A stretch of DNA of 22,619 nucleotides from the IMG/VR virus record IMGVR_UViG_3300046007_008519, positions 1 to 22,619 of that record, one strand, 5' to 3'. This stretch comes from a virus. Shown in pieces: positions 8,087 to 14,206 of this stretch (its first letter is position 1; each line of letters opens with the position of its first letter). Position numbers and translations under genes: made by a program. The notes under the pieces are model-generated. The model had not been told where the DNA came from and ran no database searches. It was given only the letters and a program-made list of their open reading frames with translations.

Positions 8087-8094
8087 TATTTATA
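8087..8094 (-). promoter_or_regulatory. T4-type late promoter for the neck/packaging block
   Basis: An exact TATAAATA on the minus strand in the 37-base gap between the dioxygenase gene ending at 8104 and the 109-aa gene. Transcription would begin near 8080, leaving only about 14 untranslated bases. These just include the GGAG ribosome binding site (8074-8077). The position suggests that the block 8066-1456 (four small and fibre genes, then gp13 to gp17) can be read as its own late unit. Confidence 0.75.
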
Positions 8095-8103
8095 AATTAA
8101 GAA

Positions 8104-8706
8104 TTATCTAAAAGCTGGTCCACCAATCCATATTACTAGTGTTTTTCGCTCACCTTTCAATACTGGATTTACCTTATGTAAAGTATACGAGGGGAATCCC
8201 GCTATTAACCCTTTTTCTTTTAGTACTTCTTGTTCTTCATTAGAATTTTTTACTAGAAGTTCACCACCTTCATACGATGCCGGATCAGATAGTTGTAAAA
8301 TAATACTAAATTTTCTTGGTAGTGTTGAAGTATAAGTAGCATCTATGTGCCAGTCATAGTGTCCTTGATATTCACTACTATAAACTGTATATTGAAAATC
8401 TTCTACAAAACCATAAAGATTAAAATTGTAAAATTTATTGTTTAATTCTCTACTGACCCAGGCAAGTTTAGAATATAACCAATCAGTATCCTTATTCTGA
8501 TGTATCCAACCTACTTTAGATTTTCTAATATCTTTAACTACTTCTCCTCTTGTGTCCCCAACTAATGCATCGTCCAATAGTAAATTAGCATCACAATACT
8601 TAACAATTTCATCTAATTCAGTATCAGTAAATGCTCCTCGCCAAGTTACAAAAGAAGCTAAATACTCATTCATTGGTTTAGTTGGTAAAAATTGATATAA
8701 TGACAT
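8104..8706 (-). CDS. 2OG-Fe(II) dioxygenase, PKHD type
   Basis: A 200-residue 2-oxoglutarate- and iron-dependent oxygenase of the prolyl/lysyl hydroxylase-like (PKHD) kind. The reaction in the family is hydroxylation coupled to oxidation of 2-oxoglutarate to succinate. The iron ligands fit H120 and D122 in YDWHID and H177 in YTLHKVN. R187 in GERKTLVIW is the likely 2-oxoglutarate anchor. EGGEL (146-150) marks the usual turn before the distal strands. I start at the ATG overlapping the upstream stop as TAATG. An in-frame ATG six codons earlier is possible. It directly follows another dioxygenase and lies at the end of the accessory fibre block. The substrate is unknown. The neighbours make a virion protein a plausible target. 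Confidence 0.85.
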   Translation of the reverse strand: MSLYQFLPTKPMNEYLASFVTWRGAFTDTELDEIVKYCDANLLLDDALVGDTRGEVVKDIRKSKVGWIHQNKDTDWLYSKLAWVSRELNNKFYNFNLYGFVEDFQYTVYSSEYQGHYDWHIDATYTSTLPRKFSIILQLSDPASYEGGELLVKNSNEEQEVLKEKGLIAGFPSYTLHKVNPVLKGERKTLVIWIGGPAFR

Positions 8707-9302
8707 TATGCGTACTCTATCCAACCCGTCATAATATATTTACTACCTCTTAGAGGCGGGTTTCCTCTATGAGTATGTGTATAAGCGGAAGGAAATATAA
8801 CAAGTGTTCCTTCTTTAGGAGGAACTCTTAAATTTTGATATAGAAACTCTGTTTCTCCACCTTCAACTACATCATTAAGATATAGAATATAAACACCTAT
8901 TCTTCTTGAAAATTCTACACTACCATTTTCACAATGCCATACATGATATCCTCCCCCTGGCAAAGTCTTTTGTAATTTGTAAGTATAAATAGTGTGTTTG
9001 CTATAATTTGTTAATGTATCAAATTCCTTTATATATTGGCTATAACATACATCCCAGAATGATGTATTAAATTCATTAATGTAACCACTAAGATTTTGAT
9101 ATGTAAAACTTATATCCCAGTAATTTAAAGGATTCAACGCTGCAGATTGGTCCTTTTTAATATTTTCGCCTTCTGGTCTATTCCAATATCTGTTAGTTTT
9201 TAAACACCATTCGAAATATTCTATTAACCCTACACAAAATTGTCTTGATACAGCATTATCGTATATCCTAATAAAACTTTCTGCTTCACTTTGTTCACTC
9301 AT
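8706..9302 (-). CDS. Prolyl-4-hydroxylase-like 2OG-Fe(II) dioxygenase with HxE motif
   Basis: A 198-residue double-stranded beta-helix dioxygenase. The core reads PGGGYHVWHCENG, then RRIGVYILYLNDVVEGGETE and FPSAYTHTHRG, closing with GSKYIMTGWIEY, which is the prolyl-4-hydroxylase pattern. The distal histidine is probably H178, and K188 sits where P4Hs place the lysine that binds 2-oxoglutarate. The proximal pair is H123-x-E125 instead of the usual HxD. Glutamate is tolerated in some members of the superfamily. The start has AAGGA seven bases upstream. It lies two genes downstream of the collagen-like gene (with a 96-aa gene between), so peptidyl-proline in that protein is the obvious candidate substrate. 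This remains inference. Confidence 0.85.
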   Translation of the reverse strand: MSEQSEAESFIRIYDNAVSRQFCVGLIEYFEWCLKTNRYWNRPEGENIKKDQSAALNPLNYWDISFTYQNLSGYINEFNTSFWDVCYSQYIKEFDTLTNYSKHTIYTYKLQKTLPGGGYHVWHCENGSVEFSRRIGVYILYLNDVVEGGETEFLYQNLRVPPKEGTLVIFPSAYTHTHRGNPPLRGSKYIMTGWIEYA

Positions 9303-9310
9303 AAGTATCC

Positions 9311-9601
9311 TTATACAGGAAATTGTTCTAAATTATTTAGTACCATCTTAGTTCTTCTCCAACTACCTATAGGTGCAGCTTGAGTTATAGAATATTCTAA
9401 GTGCACATTAAATGGGACTTCATCTTGATTCTGATAAACTAAATTTCCATTTTCATCTTTTATATCATAATAAGGTTTTTCATATAAAAAAGAATTGATA
9501 GCAATGGGATAAAGTTCTGGATCGTTAGGAGTATATTCGACTATGAATGATCCTTCTTGAATATTTACTGATTTAATAGTATAAGTATAGGTTAAATCCA
9601 T
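9311..9601 (-). CDS. 96-aa protein between collagen-like and dioxygenase genes
   Basis: A 96-residue product, MDLTYTYTIKSVNIQEGSFI and onward, rich in aromatic residues, with alternating hydrophobic residues suggesting beta strands. It includes YTPNDPELYPIAIN and PIGSWRRTKM. I choose the ATG at 9599-9601, which overlaps the stop of the collagen-like gene as TAATG and has GGAG nine bases upstream. An ATG five codons earlier would overlap further. I do not recognise a function. Similar small proteins occur among marine phage tail genes, so a fibre accessory or chaperone is possible. Close coupling to the collagen-like gene suggests a role with that product. Confidence 0.7.
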   Translation of the reverse strand: MDLTYTYTIKSVNIQEGSFIVEYTPNDPELYPIAINSFLYEKPYYDIKDENGNLVYQNQDEVPFNVHLEYSITQAAPIGSWRRTKMVLNNLEQFPV

Positions 9602-11766
9602 TATTGTCTGCTCCAAGATATTGATAAGCTTCCCGATGTGGGTGCTACTGAATATGAATATTGTGTTCTGTAATTTAATTTTTGTGCAATATAGTTAGTG
9701 GGCGACGCAGATGTACCAGATGATCCTGATGTTGCTCCGGAACCAGCTGAACCTGAATTTCCAGCAGATCCGATTCTGCCCGGCCAATCATTAGGAGCTG
9801 CCCCAGCTCCTGAACCTGGACTACCTCCATTTCCATTTCCCCCAGGATTTCCTCCATTACCATATCCAGCTCCAAATCCTGGACTACCTCCATTTCCATT
9901 ATTATAACTATTTTGACCAGCCCAAGTATTAGGAGCAGCACCTGCTCCAGAACCTGCCGAACCTACATTACCATTTGCCCCTGCCGTTCCTGCAGAACCA
10001 GGACTACCTGCAGGAGTATTTACAGTTAAGCTATGACTAGCTCCATATGATCCTGCTGAACCTTTTCCTGTTTGTGACCCTGGACCTCCCGCACCTGCGG
10101 CCGTTCCTCCAGATCCAGAGGTACCTGTTAAACCTCCACCACCTGCAGCATTATTAGGTATTGTCCAGCCAATACCATTATTTGTCGGCACTCCTGGACC
10201 AACTGAATAACTTGAACCACCTCCACCTCCAGCACCACCTCCTATATTATTGAAAGTGTATCCTAATTGACCTCCGGCACCACCCGCGCCACCTGCTCCA
10301 TTATTACCATCATTACCTTTATTCCCTGGATTACCAGCATTTCCCCCAGGACCACCTGTACCGTTTACACCATCATTACCTTTATTTCCTGGATTACCTG
10401 CTCCTCCACCATATCCTCTAGAACCATTGTATCCGTCATTACCTTTACTACCATTATTTCCTGCGTTGCCTCCTGGGCCTGCTGCACCATTACTACCGGA
10501 TGATCCTGCAGAGCCTGCATTACCAGCACTACCACCTCCCCCTGCCAATCCTCCACTTCCTGTAAAACTAGAAAAAGTTGTTGATTGTCCAGCACTACCG
10601 GGATTACCTGCGCTTCCTAATCTACCAGGCCAATCGTTAGGTGCTGCTGTTGCACCAGTGCCAGCAGACCCAGAATTACCTGCGCTTCCTAATCTACCAG
10701 GCCAATCGTTAGGTGCTGCCGTTGCCCCATATCCATCCTCTCCATCCCCGCCACCTCCTCCATACATACCAGGCCAACTATTTGGGGCATACGCCGGATT
10801 GCCGCCTGAACCAGGATTACCAGCACTACCAACTCTGCCAGGCCAATCATTAGGAGCTGCTGTAGCACCTGTTCCTGCTGAACCTGTTGCTCCTGGATTT
10901 CCTTGTATTAAATAATAGGTTCCAGTATTTTCATTTGCACCGCCACCAGATCCACCGCCGCCTCCACCGCCGCCTGCGAATCCGTAAGATGGACCACTTA
11001 TACCTGCTACATTAGCATAAATTCCATTAGGATATTGCATCTGATCTATTGGACCAGAAAATCCATACCCATATCCTCCGTCTCCACCGCCGCCTAATAA
11101 GTTATATGCCCCGCCTATTCCTTTACTCGCACCATAACCACTTGATCCTGCACCAGGATTAGCAGGGTTACTAAATGCTCCTCCTGGATTACCAGCTGAT
11201 CCATTTGCTCTACCAGGAACAGTATTACTTCCCCAAAACGCACCTGATCCTCCAGCACCAAAAGACCCTGGTTGACCTATATAATTCCATGTACCACCAG
11301 TATCACCACCTTGGAAGGATGGACTTCCCCAACCCCCATAAGCTGTGGCAGTGAATGACCCTGCGCTACCTGTTCCGCCTGTAGCTCCAGGGTTACCAGC
11401 AGTACCACCTGGACCAGCGGCTCCATTAATACCGTCATTACCTTTACTACCGGGACCACCTGATCCTCCGGGACCGCCCGTACCGCTATATCCGTCCCCG
11501 CCAGCATTACCTGGATTCCCAGCCGATCCTCCTGGACCCCCTACACCGCTGCTACCATCATTACCTTTATTCCCTGGATTACCAGCCGATCCTCCTGGAC
11601 CAGCAGCTCCGTTATTGCCATCATTTCCTGGATTACCAGGAGAACCAACTAAGGTGACATTGACTAAACGTACACCAAAAGGTAACGATATAGATCCACT
11701 AGTACCTGCAGTTTTTGATATTGAACCTGCATTAACTAATGTTCTTTTTAATGCAAATCCTGCCAT
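9601..11766 (-). CDS. Collagen-like glycine-rich virion protein
   Basis: A 721-residue protein dominated by glycine, with Asn, Ala, Ser and Pro. Residues 41-138 are collagen-like: 21 unbroken Gly-X-Y triplets, one missing residue near 104-106, then 11 more. A second run of 29 triplets covers about 412-498. About 20 prolines precede Gly as Asn-Pro-Gly, Ser-Pro-Gly or Trp-Pro-Gly. A motif APN(D/S/T)W(P/A)G occurs six times, four of them at 23-24-residue spacing (304-381). Residues 1-40 contain a beta strand (VRLVNVTLVG) leading into the core, and the protein closes with SGSLSISWSRQ, an arrangement like the glycine-rich fibres elsewhere in the window. The start has AAGGA before the ATG. Probably a fibre or adhesin; either collagen triple helix or polyglycine-II packing is possible. 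Confidence 0.85.
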   Translation of the reverse strand: MAGFALKRTLVNAGSISKTAGTSGSISLPFGVRLVNVTLVGSPGNPGNDGNNGAAGPGGSAGNPGNKGNDGSSGVGGPGGSAGNPGNAGGDGYSGTGGPGGSGGPGSKGNDGINGAAGPGGTAGNPGATGGTGSAGSFTATAYGGWGSPSFQGGDTGGTWNYIGQPGSFGAGGSGAFWGSNTVPGRANGSAGNPGGAFSNPANPGAGSSGYGASKGIGGAYNLLGGGGDGGYGYGFSGPIDQMQYPNGIYANVAGISGPSYGFAGGGGGGGGSGGGANENTGTYYLIQGNPGATGSAGTGATAAPNDWPGRVGSAGNPGSGGNPAYAPNSWPGMYGGGGGDGEDGYGATAAPNDWPGRLGSAGNSGSAGTGATAAPNDWPGRLGSAGNPGSAGQSTTFSSFTGSGGLAGGGGSAGNAGSAGSSGSNGAAGPGGNAGNNGSKGNDGYNGSRGYGGGAGNPGNKGNDGVNGTGGPGGNAGNPGNKGNDGNNGAGGAGGAGGQLGYTFNNIGGGAGGGGGSSYSVGPGVPTNNGIGWTIPNNAAGGGGLTGTSGSGGTAAGAGGPGSQTGKGSAGSYGASHSLTVNTPAGSPGSAGTAGANGNVGSAGSGAGAAPNTWAGQNSYNNGNGGSPGFGAGYGNGGNPGGNGNGGSPGSGAGAAPNDWPGRIGSAGNSGSAGSGATSGSSGTSASPTNYIAQKLNYRTQYSYSVAPTSGSLSISWSRQ
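10270..10533 (-). repeat. Second Gly-X-Y run, 29 triplets
   Basis: Encodes residues about 412-499 of the collagen-like protein as 29 consecutive triplets beginning with glycine. Common units are GNP-GNK-GND and GPG-GNA. GNPGNKGNDG occurs twice here and once in the first run. Confidence 0.85.
10600..10857 (-). repeat. APNDWPG tandem repeat, period about 72 bases
   Basis: Four copies of an APN(D/S)WPG unit at residues 304, 327, 351 and 375. Two of them are identical over 45 bases (10603-10647 and 10675-10719), exactly 72 bases apart. Such near-identity points to recent duplication by slippage or unequal recombination. Two more diverged copies lie further along, near residues 613 and 661. Confidence 0.85.
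11353..11646 (-). repeat. First Gly-X-Y run, 32 triplets with one break
   Basis: Encodes residues 41-138. Glycine holds every third position for 63 residues, the register slips by one residue near 104-106, then it resumes for 33 residues. Proline sits mainly in the Y position before Gly (GNP-G), the position used by collagen prolyl-4-hydroxylases. Confidence 0.85.
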
Positions 11767-11772
11767 TTTTCC

Positions 11773-12072
11773 TTATCCGTTTTGAATTGCCTCTATGATT
11801 GCTAATCTTCCTGTTCTAATTATCATACTATTATTTGATGTTACAGCTGTCATAACAGGCTCACTCAATGGGCAAGTTATAGTAATATTATTTTTAGCAA
11901 TGTAATCTAAAAATGCAGTATTCATACTGGCGAAAAAATTAGCTACTTGTCCTTCATTGTGATAAAATGCTTTTACATAATCTGTTTTATTTCTTATTAA
12001 AGTATTAACAAGTAAATAAACTTCCCTCGGAGGGGTTGAATAATCTGCATGTATAACTATGTTGCGTAACAT
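11773..12072 (-). CDS. 99-aa protein of unknown function
   Basis: A 99-residue product, MLRNIVIHADYSTPPREVYL and onward, ending with RLAIIEAIQNG. It looks like a small globular alpha/beta protein without membrane segments or signal peptide. The DYVKAFYHNEGQVANFFAS segment is probably helical. The ATG has CGGAG five bases upstream. It lies between a repeat-fibre gene and the collagen-like gene with 5-15-base spacers, so it is expressed with them. I do not recognise the family. A chaperone or assembly factor for one of the adjacent fibres would fit, without direct evidence. Confidence 0.75.
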   Translation of the reverse strand: MLRNIVIHADYSTPPREVYLLVNTLIRNKTDYVKAFYHNEGQVANFFASMNTAFLDYIAKNNITITCPLSEPVMTAVTSNNSMIIRTGRLAIIEAIQNG

Positions 12073-12083
12073 TTATTGCTCCG

Positions 12084-12962
12084 TTAAGCTAATGCTGCTA
12101 AAACATATGACCCAAAATAAGAATTTCCGCCATCTACGGTCATAAAAGATAGCATGTCTATATTACCAGGTCCACTTAATACTGGGGCTACTCCATCAGT
12201 ATATTTTGCTCTTTGAACCGTCAAAGTTTTAGTTCCCGATCCGGTAGGTCTAACTATAATTGATATAGTTCTTGCCCTTAAAGAAGGGGGAGGATTAGTA
12301 AATGTTACTGTTGTACTTGTTGCTAAGTTCATATCAAATATACCACCTAACGACCAATCTATGGTTGTATTAGCAGTACTTGCTGTTACATTAGTTACTT
12401 TTTCTGAAAAATAATTAGCATCTACTGCACCAACAACAGTAATATTACTAATTGTAGTATTTGCTATGCCTGCAGCCAGTTGAGCATTTGAAACCGCACC
12501 AGTTGCACCAGCAACACTTGACACCCCACCTGTTATAGTTATGATGCCGGTACTATTATCATATGATCCAGAACCAGTTACTGATATTGCTGTTCGAGCT
12601 CTTGCATTAGTATAGTACAAATTAGATTGTTCAGCAATATTAGCAGTTGTTAAAGATACAGCACCAACTTGCCCATTAACAGAAGAGACACCTCCAGTAA
12701 TTGTAATAATACCAGTACTATTGTCATACGATCCAGAACCAGTTACTGATATAGCAGTTCTTGCACGAGCATTTGTATAATATAAATTGGTTAGTTCTAC
12801 TACATTAGCAGTAGTTAATGTTTGTGTCGTTACACCACTAACATTATTTACAAATATACTGGAGGCAAAAATATTTCCAAAGGTGACATTACCTGTTACA
12901 GTTTTGCCACCTAAGTCTAACGGGGTATCAAGTGCCCTGCCTACTATTTTCTTTACAGGCAT
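12084..12962 (-). CDS. Repeat-containing tail fibre-like protein
   Basis: A 292-residue fibre protein. After a short N-terminus with LGGKTVTGNVTFGNIFASSI, it has two nearly identical 55-residue units of the form NLYYTNARARTAISVTGSGS followed by YDNSTGIITITGG. These are common in marine phage fibres. The C-terminal part (GGIFDMNLATSTTVTFTNPP, then GTKTLTVQRAKYTDGVAPVL and FMTVDGGNSYFGSYVLA) is a recurrent C-terminal domain of tail fibres in T4-like marine phages. The start has GAGG six bases upstream. It shares the NLYYTNARAR unit with the 88-aa protein near 19.1 kb and weakly with the 63-aa protein near 21.4 kb, which suggests module exchange inside this region. Confidence 0.8.
   Translation of the reverse strand: MPVKKIVGRALDTPLDLGGKTVTGNVTFGNIFASSIFVNNVSGVTTQTLTTANVVELTNLYYTNARARTAISVTGSGSYDNSTGIITITGGVSSVNGQVGAVSLTTANIAEQSNLYYTNARARTAISVTGSGSYDNSTGIITITGGVSSVAGATGAVSNAQLAAGIANTTISNITVVGAVDANYFSEKVTNVTASTANTTIDWSLGGIFDMNLATSTTVTFTNPPPSLRARTISIIVRPTGSGTKTLTVQRAKYTDGVAPVLSGPGNIDMLSFMTVDGGNSYFGSYVLAALA
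12520..12815 (-). repeat. Two-copy 165-base tandem repeat in the fibre gene
   Basis: The block with GATCCAGAACCAGTTACTGA on the plus strand recurs at 12565 and 12730, a period of 165 bases (55 codons). The amino-acid copies are almost identical while the DNA copies have diverged at many third positions. That pattern suggests an older duplication kept under protein-level selection. Confidence 0.75.
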
Positions 12963-12974
12963 TTTAACCTCTTA

Positions 12975-13346
12975 TTAGGCAGGCTGTGTTTCTACCTCTA
13001 CCCAGCTTGTTGTATCTTCATCCCAACGGTACATCTTTCCATCTGTAGGCATTGGTGTTGGAGGATCCCAACGACATGTTTCTTCGTTAATTACCCAAGA
13101 ATTAAATGGTTTAGGAGGGATGAATGCGTCTCTGTTAGCATCATATGAATATCCTATACCAGCGTAATTCTTTCTGAAATTAGCGTTGTATGAAGTTTGT
13201 TTCCAAACCCCGCCAAGTAGCCTTTCGCAGAATGCTGCACCAATATGTTCTTTTTCTACACCATTGGCGTCAGAAGTATCTGCGTTACCTACCACTATAA
13301 CTCTTGTGACAATATTGTTACCATCAATTTCAGCAAAATGAGCCAT
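12975..13346 (-). CDS. Conserved marine T4-like phage protein (MAHFAEIDGNN family)
   Basis: A 123-residue protein of a family found in many marine T4-like phages. It opens MAHFAEIDGNNIVTRVIVVG. The central CERLLGGVWKQTSYNANFRK and YAGIGYSYDANRDAFIPPKP blocks and the C-terminal WDPPTPMPTDGKMYRWDEDT are the conserved blocks as I know them. Its function is not established to my knowledge. Its usual setting among tail-fibre genes suggests a virion or fibre-accessory role. A strong AAGGAGT lies five bases before the ATG and overlaps the last codons of the upstream dioxygenase gene. An internal TATAAATA 65 bases upstream might give it separate late transcription, but chance is equally likely. Confidence 0.85.
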   Translation of the reverse strand: MAHFAEIDGNNIVTRVIVVGNADTSDANGVEKEHIGAAFCERLLGGVWKQTSYNANFRKNYAGIGYSYDANRDAFIPPKPFNSWVINEETCRWDPPTPMPTDGKMYRWDEDTTSWVEVETQPA

Positions 13347-13348
13347 TT

Positions 13349-13951
13349 CTACTCCTTTAAATGAAGCCCGGTTAAATCGTTATCCTCTCCGATATATCCC
13401 ATCGGAAAAGTATTTATAGCTAAACTAATTCTGGTGTCCAAACCAGATTTTGTTTCGACAAGATGTGTTAAAGAAGATGGGAACATAATTAGTTGCCCTT
13501 GTTTCGCTTCAAACCACCAGGAGTCACTATTCCAATCATTGAACGTGTCCGTTGGTATTTTGATCTGCGTATAACCATCTTTAAAGAAAAATATCTTGTC
13601 GTTCTCATCTGTATTTATGTATAATACCATAGATACAAATGAATTTGGATGAGCATGTTTGTGATGATATTGTCCGGGTTTAGTATAATTAAACCAAGAT
13701 TGAGTAATTTTTAAACTAAGATCATTTCTTGGTACATACACTGTAGACAAATATATGTGCAAACTTTGCTCTACAAATTCTTTTATTCCTTTTAATTTTT
13801 TATCTTCAAGAACATAAGAATTTTTACTTGTTGTATTACCCATATTAGGGCGCTGTTCAAGCTCATTAATAAAATCTAATTCTTTTTTAGTGAACTCTCT
13901 GCCAATGTCAAAAAATCCGATTGGTGTCGGAAATAAATTATGTACTCTCAT
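13349..13951 (-). CDS. Putative 2OG-Fe(II) oxygenase, His-rich type
   Basis: A 200-residue member of the phage 2OG-Fe(II) oxygenase family whose proximal motif is a histidine cluster, GQYHHKHAHPNSFVSMVLYI (94-113), instead of a plain HxD. The distal side, FPSSLTHLVETKSGLDTRIS, supplies H163 as metal ligand and R174 as likely 2-oxoglutarate anchor. The N-terminus MRVHNLFPTPIG is typical of this family. It differs in motif and N-terminus from the two dioxygenases near 8-9 kb, so it is not a recent duplicate of them. The ATG overlaps the preceding stop as ATGA. Substrate unknown. It is embedded between fibre-associated small genes, consistent with modification of virion proteins, but metabolic substrates cannot be excluded. 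Confidence 0.8.
   Translation of the reverse strand: MRVHNLFPTPIGFFDIGREFTKKELDFINELEQRPNMGNTTSKNSYVLEDKKLKGIKEFVEQSLHIYLSTVYVPRNDLSLKITQSWFNYTKPGQYHHKHAHPNSFVSMVLYINTDENDKIFFFKDGYTQIKIPTDTFNDWNSDSWWFEAKQGQLIMFPSSLTHLVETKSGLDTRISLAINTFPMGYIGEDNDLTGLHLKE
13351..13357 (-). promoter_or_regulatory. Ribosome binding site overlapping the dioxygenase 3' end
   Basis: AAGGAGT on the minus strand is formed by the last two sense codons (Lys-Glu) and the first base of the stop of the 200-aa oxygenase gene. It lies five bases before the ATG of the 123-aa gene. Confidence 0.7.
13411..13418 (-). promoter_or_regulatory. Possible internal late promoter
   Basis: An exact TATAAATA on the coding strand, inside the 200-aa oxygenase gene and 65 bases upstream of the 123-aa gene. 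Two copies of the octamer also occur on the non-coding strand inside genes (8984, 18147), so this may be no more than background. Confidence 0.3.
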
Positions 13952-14205
13952 CCATTAATCGCTTTCTCAATCATCTCCTGTTGTCCGGTTATCTGAGCAT
14001 GCTGTTCTGGTAACCAAATAGTATTGACTGAATCTTCAAATTGTTTAATTTTATCCATGGTATCCATCACTTCATCCCAGGTAGGACATGGTCTTGGATC
14101 TTCCCATCTGGTAAAGGTTGTGTTAGAAATTTCCCATTTTGCTCCAGGACGAAGCATTTCCATTGCTGTATCTATACCATATAATCTATATATCTTACTT
14201 TGCAT
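13948..14205 (-). CDS. 85-aa conserved fibre-associated protein (LRPGAKWE)
   Basis: An 85-residue protein of a small family that I associate with marine T4-like phages. The conserved parts are MEMLRPGAKWEISNTTFTRW, EDPRPCPTWDEVMDTMDKIK and FEDSVNTIWLPEQ. It is probably a short beta hairpin followed by helices. It commonly occurs next to tail-fibre genes, so a fibre assembly or virion accessory role is likely, but no activity is established to my knowledge. The ATG lies one base after the stop of the glycine-rich fibre gene, with a GGAG encoded by that gene's final Trp-Ser codons. It overlaps the downstream oxygenase gene by four bases. Confidence 0.8.
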   Translation of the reverse strand: MQSKIYRLYGIDTAMEMLRPGAKWEISNTTFTRWEDPRPCPTWDEVMDTMDKIKQFEDSVNTIWLPEQHAQITGQQEMIEKAING

Positions 14206-14206
14206 A

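Noticed and set aside
8984-8991. TATAAATA on the plus strand
   Set aside because: It lies inside a minus-strand gene with no plus-strand gene downstream. A second such copy is at 18147-18154. They indicate the chance rate of the octamer.
8104-9302. The two adjacent dioxygenases as a recent tandem duplication
   Set aside because: They differ in metal motif (HxD against HxE), in the 2-oxoglutarate anchor (Arg against Lys) and over the whole N-terminal half, so they are separate subfamilies.
10600-10857. Evenly spaced repeats resembling a CRISPR array
   Set aside because: The repeat unit is in frame, encodes APNDWPG-type peptides and has diverged copies. The intervening segments are also glycine-rich coding sequence, not unique spacers.
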